A stretch of 64,000 nucleotides of DNA from Adhaeribacter aerolatus (GTDB lineage: Bacteria > Bacteroidota > Bacteroidia > Cytophagales > Hymenobacteraceae), in the NCBI RefSeq assembly GCF_007991635.1, contig NZ_BJYS01000031.1:37724-101723 (forward strand), in the 5' to 3' direction. Below, piece by piece: positions 25,735 to 34,639 of this stretch. Made by a program: the position numbers and the translations under genes. Positions within the stretch are counted from its first letter, which is position 1. Every line of letters starts with the position of its first letter. The notes under the pieces are model-generated. The model searched no databases, was not told the origin of the DNA, and worked only from the letters and a program-made list of their open reading frames with translations.

Positions 25735-28554
25735 TTAGAAATTGTAGTTGATGCCCAGCGTGGTATAGGTTCCTCTGTTAAAATTGCGGATGGGATCGTC
25801 GAAGCCAGTAATTTTGCCGTTCTGGTCCGTATCTTGCATAAACCGGAAGCTTTGGTTGAAAATATCCTGCACACCGGCTTTTAACTGAATGCCGTTTTGG
25901 AAGCTTTTGGTAACGCTGAAGTCAATTACGTTGCGGGGCATTTCGTAAACGGTGGGGTTGGTATCGGCGGAACCTACCCGGTAAATGCGCTTACCCAATA
26001 CGTTGTATAACAAAGCATACTGCCAGCCATTGTCGTCGTTCTGGTAGTACAAACCACCGTTTAAAATATAAGGCGATTGTCCCATCAAAGCTCTTTTGCG
26101 GTCCTGCAAGGCTACGTCGGCATTGGCGCCTAAATCTACCCGGCTATGGATGTAAGAAGCGTTTAATACCAGCGAGTGGTTTTGGATAAATTCTTTCTCC
26201 GAAATATCGCGCAATGATTTCCGCACTTCTGCTTCAACTCCCACGTTGGTGGCTTCGGCGGCATTGGCAAAACTGTAGATAGGCGTAGAACCGGAACCCG
26301 ACTGAATAATGGTTTCGATGGGGTTAAAGAACTTTTTGTAAAACACACCTACCGATAATAACTCGGACGGGCTCGGGTAAAACTCATAACGCATATCCAG
26401 GTTATGTACCGTAGCGGTTTTAAGGGCGCTGTTACCCCGGATAGAAGCATTCTCGATGAAGTCGTAGAAGCTGAAGCTGGCCTGCTCCCGGAACTCCGGC
26501 CGGTTAATGGTCATGCCGTAAGCTAAACGCAGCAACGAGCGATCGTTAAAATTATAAGCGGTGTTAAGTGAGGGCAACAGGTAGAACTGCGGGTCGTTTA
26601 CATTGGCATTGCCCGAAAAATCTTCGGCGGTTAGTTGCCGGTAATTGTATTCGCCACGCAAGCCGCCGTACAGATTAAAGTTATTTATTTTTTTTGCGAG
26701 CGAGAAATAACCCGCCCCCAAGGTATTAGCCGCGCTGTAGCGGTCGTTTACCCGGGTAAGCTCATCCAGGATAATACCGTTTTCCGCATCCAGGTTTGCT
26801 GGGGCAAAAGTCTGTTCCAATGGCTGCCGGGTAACGGCTTCGCGGTCGGCGGTGCTGCCAAACGGGAAAATATACCCGAAGTAACGGCTGTTAAAAGCTC
26901 GGTCTTTCCTTTCGCCGTAGAAACCAACTTTCAGGCGCAGATTATTTTCGGTTTCTGTGGAGTCCGGCGCACCAAAGATGTGCTCCAGTTCCCCACTTGC
27001 AATAAATCCTTTTTCGGACAAATCGGAGTAAAAGCGGCCGGCGTTGGCGGCGGAACTGGAAGCGGTAGGAATTACCGGTTCGTAAGGGCCTTCGCTGCCT
27101 ACTTCGCGGGTAGTTCTAACGCGTCTTAAATCTGGTTCCTGGCGGCCAATGTAGTTAAAGCCGGTGTTCCAGGTAAAAATATTCTTATCGTTGCCCGAGG
27201 TATGCGTGCCCTGCAACTGGCTCGTAAAGATGCTGCGGCTCTCGTACCTTAAAAAGTAGTTTTTCTCTTCTTCGTTAAAATAATCGCGTTGCTGACCGGT
27301 CCGGATGGTGGCTTCTTCTATCCCGATTTGGTTAAATAAATTGCGGAATTCGAGTTTGCTTCTGGGGTTTAAACTTAAAGAGAAGTTCTGCAGCAAACCT
27401 ACGCGGGCGGTCTGGCTCGATAAATCATCCTGGTACGACCAGTTTACCTCTTTGCCCCGCTCCGGCACGTACCGGGTATAATTGTTGCGGGTAATAAATA
27501 AGTTCTGCCGGGAATTGGTATACGAAAGGGCCGTAATGCTGCTTAACTTTTTATCGCCTAACCGGAACAAACGGTTCATCCCAAAATTTAAACGCAAATC
27601 CGGCGCTGCGGCAATGGTATTAATTTTCCAGATATTTGGTAATTGCTTTCCGAGTTGGGCTTTCTGGGCATTGGAAGAATTATTCTGAAAAGCTGATATA
27701 GTGGGGAAGCTGGCCGGAAGTTTTCTGGTACCGTTGTCGAAACCAAGAAAATCGGTTTTGCTGCCCGCGTAAGTATTAAAGTCTTCGAAGGTGGTGCCAC
27801 CCCGGTAAGAAGTAGAAAAACCAAAGGTGGTGGCATTCTGGTTAACGGTATTCTTGGTGTATATTTTTATAGCGCCGCCGGCAAAATCGCCCGGCAACTC
27901 CGGCGCCGGCGATTTATAGATTAATACCCGATCGATAACGCTGGTAGGTAAAATATCAAAAGAGAAAGCGCGTACATCTACTTCGGAGCTGGGCGATAAA
28001 GCATCGTTCAGCATTACCGAGTTATAGCGTTCGCTTAAGCCGCGCACCACAATAAAGCGGTTATCCATAATGGTAATACCGGGGATGCGTTTTACCACTT
28101 CGGCCGCATCGCGGTCCTGGGCCCGCACAATCTGCTCCGCCGACATACCGCTTACCACCACGTTGCTGCTCTTTAATTCACTTATTAAAGCTACTTCGGT
28201 ATTGGTTTGGCGGGCGGCGGTAACAGTTACCGCTTCCAGGGTAGTGGCTGCTTCTTCCAGGGTAATATTCAGGTTAGTCGGTTGGCCGGCGCTTACTTGC
28301 ACCTGCTCAAATACCTGGGGTTTGTAAGAAACATAAGTAACCGATACTTTATAAGTACCGGGTGCCAGTGAAATGGTATAATTCCCCTCAACATTAGTGG
28401 TAGCACCCTGCGAGGTGTTGGTAATGGCTACCGTAGCGCCAATAATGGGTTCGCCGGTGGTTTTGTCTTTTACTTTACCGGATAAAGTGCCTTGCTGGGC
28501 AAAAGCAGAAATAGCACCGGTTAAAAAGGTGAGAAACAATAAAATAGCTTTCAT
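25735..28554 (-). CDS. TonB-dependent receptor with carboxypeptidase-regulatory-like N-domain
   Basis: 939-residue outer-membrane receptor. Signal peptide at residues 1-19 (AISAFAQ). Residues about 22-110 are a CarboxypepD_reg-like beta-sandwich (GKVKDKTTGEPIIGATVAI). A plug domain follows (about 120-240, with VVVSGMSAEQIVRAQDRDA and GLSERYNSVMLNDALSPS), then a 22-strand-type barrel ending in an aromatic residue (TTLGINYNF). It differs from SusC: there is no SusD neighbour and the plug is of the other Bacteroidota type. It is co-transcribed with the beta-helix-like lipoprotein downstream. The substrate is unknown. Confidence 0.93.
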   Translation of the reverse strand: MKAILLFLTFLTGAISAFAQQGTLSGKVKDKTTGEPIIGATVAITNTSQGATTNVEGNYTISLAPGTYKVSVTYVSYKPQVFEQVQVSAGQPTNLNITLEEAATTLEAVTVTAARQTNTEVALISELKSSNVVVSGMSAEQIVRAQDRDAAEVVKRIPGITIMDNRFIVVRGLSERYNSVMLNDALSPSSEVDVRAFSFDILPTSVIDRVLIYKSPAPELPGDFAGGAIKIYTKNTVNQNATTFGFSTSYRGGTTFEDFNTYAGSKTDFLGFDNGTRKLPASFPTISAFQNNSSNAQKAQLGKQLPNIWKINTIAAAPDLRLNFGMNRLFRLGDKKLSSITALSYTNSRQNLFITRNNYTRYVPERGKEVNWSYQDDLSSQTARVGLLQNFSLSLNPRSKLEFRNLFNQIGIEEATIRTGQQRDYFNEEEKNYFLRYESRSIFTSQLQGTHTSGNDKNIFTWNTGFNYIGRQEPDLRRVRTTREVGSEGPYEPVIPTASSSAANAGRFYSDLSEKGFIASGELEHIFGAPDSTETENNLRLKVGFYGERKDRAFNSRYFGYIFPFGSTADREAVTRQPLEQTFAPANLDAENGIILDELTRVNDRYSAANTLGAGYFSLAKKINNFNLYGGLRGEYNYRQLTAEDFSGNANVNDPQFYLLPSLNTAYNFNDRSLLRLAYGMTINRPEFREQASFSFYDFIENASIRGNSALKTATVHNLDMRYEFYPSPSELLSVGVFYKKFFNPIETIIQSGSGSTPIYSFANAAEATNVGVEAEVRKSLRDISEKEFIQNHSLVLNASYIHSRVDLGANADVALQDRKRALMGQSPYILNGGLYYQNDDNGWQYALLYNVLGKRIYRVGSADTNPTVYEMPRNVIDFSVTKSFQNGIQLKAGVQDIFNQSFRFMQDTDQNGKITGFDDPIRNFNRGTYTTLGINYNF

Positions 28555-29089
28555 GCAACATTGGTTTTAGTCTCGGTGCAAAACTAAACCCGCTATTTTA
28601 CCTCAAAATTAAGCCCGTGTTATGAATACGTTAAGTTAACCCGGCGAATGTTACGTTTATGTTAAAAGTCAACCTGATTGGGTCCGGATATATAAAAACC
28701 TTTTGGTTTATCTGCAATTAATTGGCAGCAGGGATACTAAATAATTCCTGTATTTGCATTTAGGTTAATTTTCCCGCTTAAATGCTTCCAGCTAAAATAC
28801 TACCTGATTCAGATGCTTGTATAACCGGCTATTTCTCAATGGCTAGAATCTTACAACAACAAATATTCTGTTTATTTATAGCCGTCTTAAGAATTAAAAC
28901 AAAGGTTTAGCCTATATTAAATGAAAAGCCATAATAAAACACCTGATTTCGTACTGAAATTTTGTCAAACAATACGCTTTTTACCACCTCTATTTTAATT
29001 AATATTAATTTTATTAGTAATATTTTCAATATTATCGAATTTTTATTGAATTATTTGCAACAGAAATAATTAGCTGGTACTTTAATGAA
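28555..29089. other. AT-rich divergent intergenic region
   Basis: About 535 bases between the TonB receptor (minus) and a small hypothetical gene (plus). No coding frame or RNA gene is recognised. Very AT-rich toward 29000-29060. Expected to contain both promoters. Confidence 0.4.
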
Positions 29090-29449
29090 ATGAAAAGCAC
29101 CAATAATATTTCGCTGGAACACTTCAAGTATTTTATCCTGCAGAATAATCACCGGAACGCAGTTGGCATCTTATCTGAAAATGCGGAGAAGGTTACTTAC
29201 TGCAACTTAACCCTCCTGCCCTATTTGCACGAACTAACCGGCCAGATTAAATTTAGATTAGATATTTGTCCGGAAAGCGCCATCCGCATCTGCCCCAATC
29301 CGGATTTCCGGAATAATATTCAAATTGGCCTGGTGCGCTCCCTGATAGATATTACCAAAGATATACAGGAAGTAGAACGGGTTTTAAGACTGAATAAGCG
29401 CGTAAAAGAAGTTAAAACACTAACCCGGTTCGATTCGCAGCCGCAGTAA
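29090..29449 (+). CDS. Hypothetical protein, 119 residues
   Basis: Family not recognised. A soluble cytoplasmic-type protein with no signal peptide, containing several Cys (TYCNLTLLPYLHE, DICPESAIRICPNPDF) and a charged C-terminal helix-like stretch (DITKDIQEVERVLRLNKRVK). The start ATG at 29090 follows an AT-rich leader. Codon use resembles the neighbours. It stands alone on the plus strand, 230 bases before the AI-2E-family permease. Confidence 0.65.
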   Translation: MKSTNNISLEHFKYFILQNNHRNAVGILSENAEKVTYCNLTLLPYLHELTGQIKFRLDICPESAIRICPNPDFRNNIQIGLVRSLIDITKDIQEVERVLRLNKRVKEVKTLTRFDSQPQ

Positions 29450-29679
29450 GGCGGGCATTAACTGCATTATTAACCCTGCTTTATGCCCGGTTAATATATT
29501 TGTTCCAGGCTGGTACTATCAGGCTGCAGAACGAATATCCGCTGTAATCTGTTCAACGGCGCCAGCTCCGGCACTTTTGACCCGTTCGGATTAGGTCTTA
29601 ACTTGCCCGGAAAATGCGTGCGGGCGGTTTAAACCGGTAAAAACATCCCTCCGGATTTTCCGTTAAGTTTTCTTTACAG

Positions 29680-30738
29680 ATGAACACAGAACGGATAAAT
29701 CTAGGGCAACTTAATAAAATACTGCTGTCGGTATTTTTGGTGTCGGTGATGCTTTACCTGGGGCAGTTGTTTCTTATTCCGGTGGCTGTTGCTATTTTTT
29801 TTGCGATGCTGCTGTACCCAATGGCTAAAAAGCTGCAGCACTATGGCCTGGAAAAATCAAAGGCGGCGTTGCTGGCCATTCTACTCCTGCTAACGGTAAT
29901 GGGTTTGGTAAGCGTAGTAGTCTATGAAAAAATAGAAGACCTGCAAGCCGATTTGCCCGAATTAGAAGGGAAAATAAAAGAAAAAACCGAGCGGCTCCAG
30001 TGGCTGCTTTTCCAAACCACCAATATATCGGCGTATGAGCAGGAAGCCATTATAGCAGAGAAAAAGCCGGATATTTTTAAAGCCATCGGCAAAGCGTTAA
30101 AAAACTTTCTGGTGCAAAGCCTTTATCTGTTGGTGGTGGTATTTATAGTGCTTACCTATACCTTCTTTTTGCTCGTTTACCGGCACCGTATCCGCAGCTT
30201 TTTCATTAAGGTAAACTGGTTTCACGATCATAAAGAATCAAAGGTTATACTTTTCCGGATTACCCGCATTGTGCACGATTATCTCAAAGGCACTTTTACC
30301 GTTATTTCTATTTTAGCCGTTGTTTACGCGCTGGGTTTCTGGGCTATCGGCATGGAACATGCTATTTTGTTTGCTTTAATCACGGCCCTGTTGCGCATTG
30401 TACCTTATTTCGGGTCTTTTTTGGGCATTGCCTTACCCATTGCTTTTGCTTTCCTGGTAAAGGATTCGATGTGGTACCCGGTTTTGATATTGCTGTTTTT
30501 TATGGTTACCCAACTGCTCGAAGCCAACTTGCTTACGCCGTATATTACCGGCTCGCGGGTTAAACTAAATCCGTTGGCTACCATTATGGTTATTTTATTG
30601 GGTAACTTGCTTTGGGGCGTGCCCGGCATGATTCTATTTGTACCCTTGTTCGCCATCCTGAAAGTGATTTTTGACGAAATACCCCAACTGCAGCCGTACG
30701 GATTTATTCTGGGCAACGAAAAAGAGGAAACCGCATGA
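29680..30738 (+). CDS. AI-2E-family transporter (PerM-like permease)
   Basis: 352-residue polytopic inner-membrane protein. Hydrophobic segments appear at about 12-45, 60-82, 145-170, 205-290 and 300-335, interrupted by a hydrophilic helical domain (about 84-140, EKIEDLQADLPELEGKIKEK). The family hallmarks are in the C-terminal half: IVPYFGSFLGIALPIAFAFL and NPLATIMVILLGNLLWGVPG. The substrate is not known from the sequence; members range from autoinducer export to ion exchange. Its stop overlaps the start of the next gene by 4 bases (ATGA), so the two are translationally coupled. Confidence 0.93.
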   Translation: MNTERINLGQLNKILLSVFLVSVMLYLGQLFLIPVAVAIFFAMLLYPMAKKLQHYGLEKSKAALLAILLLLTVMGLVSVVVYEKIEDLQADLPELEGKIKEKTERLQWLLFQTTNISAYEQEAIIAEKKPDIFKAIGKALKNFLVQSLYLLVVVFIVLTYTFFLLVYRHRIRSFFIKVNWFHDHKESKVILFRITRIVHDYLKGTFTVISILAVVYALGFWAIGMEHAILFALITALLRIVPYFGSFLGIALPIAFAFLVKDSMWYPVLILLFFMVTQLLEANLLTPYITGSRVKLNPLATIMVILLGNLLWGVPGMILFVPLFAILKVIFDEIPQLQPYGFILGNEKEETA

Positions 30739-31412
30739 ACCGCTTTCTTTCGCGCGAAGATTCCTTCCGTTTAGTCCGGCAGATCCAGCAAAGTGCCCAT
30801 CCCTGGGTCTATGATCAGGAGAAGCACCGGGTAATTATTCAGGACCAACACCAGAACGACCTGGTGTATTTCCGGCTACCCATTACGCTCCCATCCCCAA
30901 TAACCGCTGGGGCAGCAAATCAGGTAAATTATATTGTTCTTCTGATTCAGTCGGGTAGCTGTGCTATGGGGTATTTTGAGAACGGCGTTAACCTGCACCA
31001 CAAGGTTTTTAGGGCCTACATGGTGCGCATGAAACAAGGCAAAAGCCAGATAAAACACCTGAAAACCAAAGGCAAGTCCCGGGCCGGCTCCCGCGTACGC
31101 CTCGGTGAAACATTGGAGTTTTTCGAGAATATCAACGAACGCCTGCAGGAATATTTTGCCCAGCACCAAATCCACCGCATTGCCCTGAGCTGTTCTAAAA
31201 TATTAATTCCCTACCTCTTTAACGCCAAAATACCCACCCCCTTCGATAAACGCGACGAGCGCATCTATAAAATACCCAAGCATATTCATTTGCCTATTTA
31301 TGATGTGCTCCTGGATACGCATAAATTCCTGCTTAAAGGGGAGCTTATTTATGAGGAGCCTTATCAGGATTTGGTGCGTGAGTTGCTGGGAGTAGATAAT
31401 GCCGTAGCGTAG
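30735..31412 (+). CDS. Probable Vms1/ANKZF1-like peptidyl-tRNA hydrolase (VLRF1 domain)
   Basis: 225-residue protein without signal or membrane segment. The core matches the signature of the eukaryotic Vms1/ANKZF1 release-factor domain: HK-x-F-x-AY-x-x-R (residues 89-98), then KQGKSQ (100-105) where the last Gln occupies the catalytic position, then KGKSRAGSRVR (112-122) and a Glu at 125. In eukaryotes this domain releases nascent chains from tRNA on stalled 60S ribosomes. A Bacteroidota version (bVLRF1) is known from comparative genomics. The assignment is from motif memory, not from an alignment. Coupled to the AI-2E permease gene, a link I cannot explain. Confidence 0.68.
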   Translation: MNRFLSREDSFRLVRQIQQSAHPWVYDQEKHRVIIQDQHQNDLVYFRLPITLPSPITAGAANQVNYIVLLIQSGSCAMGYFENGVNLHHKVFRAYMVRMKQGKSQIKHLKTKGKSRAGSRVRLGETLEFFENINERLQEYFAQHQIHRIALSCSKILIPYLFNAKIPTPFDKRDERIYKIPKHIHLPIYDVLLDTHKFLLKGELIYEEPYQDLVRELLGVDNAVA

Positions 31413-31909
31413 TACCCGCTTAGCCGCAATGGTATATAATTATTTCCCGCAGCCGTAACTTTTCGTTCTTATGTTGATGTCCTGGTGAGGCTATGGTTAT
31501 ATTTATCCATCTAGCGGCTAATACCTTGGTAAGATATTACACCGTCCGAAGCCGGGCTTACATAAATATGCTGGCATTCTATTTTCGCCATCATCTTTCG
31601 ATATAAATATTATAAAGTGCTTTGCCATCCATACTGATACAGGCAGACGCACTTTTCAGGTAATTTATTTACTCATTACAAGTGAACTGATTGCTTGGTC
31701 GCTATTCACGATCTCAGGCTTACCATGCTTTACCACCGCTTACCGGAGCGGCTGTTGTTATCAATTATAGTTGGTAGATACTTAAATTCTTTTGCCATGG
31801 GAACATAAGTAATAGCTATTACTCACACTTGGTTTACCCGCTCTACTTGTAAGTTTCTGAGCAAGCAAGTATTCATGCAGTCACATGCTTATAAGCAGCC
31901 ATCAAGTCG
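31413..31909. other. Intergenic region, convergent genes
   Basis: About 500 bases between the VLRF1-like gene and the metallophosphoesterase gene, which end toward each other. No gene, RNA gene or clear hairpin terminator is recognised. Confidence 0.4.
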
Positions 31910-32878
31910 TTATTTTTTGCCTAAAAAATCCACATTCGTAAAGGTAAATTTAGAAGCATCGTTTTTCTCGGTTTTGTAGTACGGCGAATACATCTTGCCC
32001 GAAATGGTTTTGGCTTTGCGGTCTATTTCCAACAACCGGATGTAGCCCCCACCGGAGTCTATGGATTGATAGTTTTGCAATATTTGGTAAATATTATTAC
32101 CGTGTTCGCCTTTGTCTACGCGGGTAGCCGAAGTTACCACGTGCCCGCTTAAAACCATCCGGACGTTTTTATGCTTCCGGATCATTTTATCATAAATGGC
32201 TTGCGTGGTTAAGTCGCCGTAGCCGGCATTATTTTGGTTAATTTCTCCTTTTGAATTCAGATGGAAATGGGTTAAAATAATAACGTTGTGCTTGGGGTTG
32301 GCCGCAATTATTTTGTTGGCCCAATCTACCGGACCCTGGCGGGCGCAAAACTCTAAGGTTAATACCAGCCATTTTAATTTACCGGCTTTAAACGTATAAA
32401 AGGCATTATCGCTTTTATTCTCTTCGTACCGCCCCTTTTGCATGGTAAAACGGCTAACCGGAAAGTACGAGTTGAATTTGGTGGTTTTACGTAAGTTCTG
32501 GTTTACATTACCCGGAGCCGCGCTGCCGCTGTTTACACCTACGGCCTCGGTATCGTGGTTACCCACGGCCAAGGCATAACCTACCCGGGCACTGTCTAAT
32601 ATTTTAAAACCTTTGCTGGCCGTTTCGTAATGCGTAATATTATCATAATCAACAATATCGCCGACATGCAGCACCATGGGCATTTTTAAAGAATCTTTCT
32701 TCTGCACCAGCCAGTTTAACTGGCTGTAAAACATCTCGGGTCTAGCCCGCACTTCTACCTGGGTATCCGGCAGCACGGGTAATACAAATTTTTGAGCCGT
32801 TGCAACTTGGGTGCCGGCAAAAAAAGATACCACCGGCAAGATGATGCCGGCGGTTAAGTTTCTTTTAAATATTTTCAT
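31910..32878 (-). CDS. Secreted calcineurin-type metallophosphoesterase
   Basis: 322-residue exported phosphoesterase. Signal peptide covers residues 1-29 (GTQVATA before QKF). Metal-binding motifs run in the usual order: Asp38 and Gln40 (LPDTQ), GD-x2-D (73-77, VGDIVD), GNHD (106-109), then LTHFH and SGHV. It is the last gene of the sigma/FecR/SusC/SusD locus that starts at 40130, 130 bases after SusD. It may strip phosphate from a phosphorylated ligand or glycan taken up by that receptor; this substrate idea is inference. Intact. Confidence 0.9.
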   Translation of the reverse strand: MKIFKRNLTAGIILPVVSFFAGTQVATAQKFVLPVLPDTQVEVRARPEMFYSQLNWLVQKKDSLKMPMVLHVGDIVDYDNITHYETASKGFKILDSARVGYALAVGNHDTEAVGVNSGSAAPGNVNQNLRKTTKFNSYFPVSRFTMQKGRYEENKSDNAFYTFKAGKLKWLVLTLEFCARQGPVDWANKIIAANPKHNVIILTHFHLNSKGEINQNNAGYGDLTTQAIYDKMIRKHKNVRMVLSGHVVTSATRVDKGEHGNNIYQILQNYQSIDSGGGYIRLLEIDRKAKTISGKMYSPYYKTEKNDASKFTFTNVDFLGKK

Positions 32879-33007
32879 TTTTAATTTAAAGCAATGCCTG
32901 ATTATAAATATTCAATTTTAAGGAGCAGCATAAACCTAAGTAACCCTAATTAGTATTGATTAAATTTTAGCTTTGATGAAATACCAAGGTACAGCTACCA
33001 AGTAAGG

Positions 33008-34609
33008 CTACCATCCCGGATTCTGCTTTAAAGCCGGATTCAGACCTAATTCATTAACCGGAATAGGCCACAAATAATCTCTTTTTGGATCGAAACGCCG
33101 GAACGAGGCATTGTGCGCGATGATAAAACCTTCTGCGTTCACCACGACGGGGGTTTGCACGCCAAATTCGGCACTGAAAAAATAATTTCCCAGCACTGTT
33201 TTGGGCAATTCAGTTTCGGCGGTTTTCCAACGAATCAAATCCCAGTACCGCATATTTTCCAGAGCCAACTCCACCCGGCGCTCCCGCCGGATTTCCTCCC
33301 GCATATTCAGTTCATTTTCCTGGACAAAGGCGTTGGTTAATTTGGCTATTTTGGCCCGGTTACGCAGTAAATTAATGGTCAAATCCAGGTTTTCATCCGA
33401 AATATTTTCGTTTAATTCAAACTGGGCTTCGGCGTTTATTAACAAAACTTCGGCATACCGGATCAGCACCAAATCCAGCAAAGCCTGGCGGGTGGTAAAA
33501 TCTGTCGCGTTGAAATATTTCTTCGGCCCAAACCCGGTTTTGTGATAATTTAATGGCGTATTAAAAGTAGCACCGGTATTGTAGGGCTCGCCTTGCCTAA
33601 ATACTGAAGCAGCTAATCGTTCATCCCGGTTGGTAAAAACTTCGACAGAGGTGTTGGGCTTTTTATACAACGGCGATTTGGTAAAAGGCAAACCATCTTT
33701 CATTAAATAGCTATCTACGAGGCTCTTGGTAGGGTTAGCGCCACCGGTATACAAGTTTTCGGAGAAATTATGGTTCAGCACTAAATTAGATGGCGCGGTA
33801 CCATATTGTTTTACCAGAATATTCTCTTTGTTCTGAAAGCCTTCGCCGGCGTATTGAAAAAGACTGGCGTAGCTCGGGTACAAGCTATGTTGCTTACTGT
33901 CCATTACTTCTTTAGAGGCACTAACGGCAATGGTCAGGTGTTTTACCGGGTCGCCATCGTTGTGAAATTTAGCACGCGTACCTTCAAAAAGCGCAATTCT
34001 GGCTTTTAAAGCTAACGCGGCCGTTTTAGAAACCCTGCCGTAACCGGCTCCGCCCAAACTACTAAAGCTTGGTAAATTAACTGCAGCATAGTCCAGGTCT
34101 TCATAAATTTGATCCATGATTGCCTGTCGGGGAGCGGCGCCTTCGCTTAACTCCGGCGAATCTTCTTGCAGGGTTTTAAGAATAAGCGGCACGCTGCCGT
34201 ACTTCTGCACTAATTGTACATAAGCGAAAGCTCGGAAAAATCTGGCTTCGGCCAGGTACCGGTTTTTAATATCGTCGGTAACCGGCGCTGGCGGTACTTT
34301 CTCTAAAATATTATTTGCGGCCCTGATTAATTGGTAGGGCGTAGAATAATCAGTAGCCGTGGCCGGCGCTAAACGGGTACCATCGCTGATAGGGTCAGGA
34401 GAAACACCAAAAGCATTATCAGACCAAACTTCGTCGCGGGTAAATCCTGGCAGAAAGGTGTATAAATAATTCGTAGCCGCTTTTATATCGTTCTCGGATT
34501 TCCAGAAAGAAAGGTCACTGATCTGGGTTTCGGGTATGCGTTCTACCTCGCAGCCCAAAAAGCAAAAAGATAAAATAATGAGGGGTATTTTAAATATGGT
34601 AGTTTTCAT
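33008..34609 (-). CDS. SusD/RagB-family surface lipoprotein (locus 2)
   Basis: 533-residue nutrient-binding lipoprotein that forms the lid of its SusC partner. Lipobox FCFLGC with Cys20. N-terminal SusD-like segments include AATNYLYTFLPG and RYLAEARFFRAFAYVQLVQKYG, a typical tetratricopeptide-like helix. The C-terminal signature includes LRNRAKIAKLTNAF and MREEIRRERRVELALENMRYWDLIRWK, ending LNPALKQNPGW. It starts 30 bases after the SusC gene. Substrate not readable. Confidence 0.95.
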   Translation of the reverse strand: MKTTIFKIPLIILSFCFLGCEVERIPETQISDLSFWKSENDIKAATNYLYTFLPGFTRDEVWSDNAFGVSPDPISDGTRLAPATATDYSTPYQLIRAANNILEKVPPAPVTDDIKNRYLAEARFFRAFAYVQLVQKYGSVPLILKTLQEDSPELSEGAAPRQAIMDQIYEDLDYAAVNLPSFSSLGGAGYGRVSKTAALALKARIALFEGTRAKFHNDGDPVKHLTIAVSASKEVMDSKQHSLYPSYASLFQYAGEGFQNKENILVKQYGTAPSNLVLNHNFSENLYTGGANPTKSLVDSYLMKDGLPFTKSPLYKKPNTSVEVFTNRDERLAASVFRQGEPYNTGATFNTPLNYHKTGFGPKKYFNATDFTTRQALLDLVLIRYAEVLLINAEAQFELNENISDENLDLTINLLRNRAKIAKLTNAFVQENELNMREEIRRERRVELALENMRYWDLIRWKTAETELPKTVLGNYFFSAEFGVQTPVVVNAEGFIIAHNASFRRFDPKRDYLWPIPVNELGLNPALKQNPGW

Positions 34610-34639
34610 GTTTATGCTTATAAAAGATGAACAGTCTCT

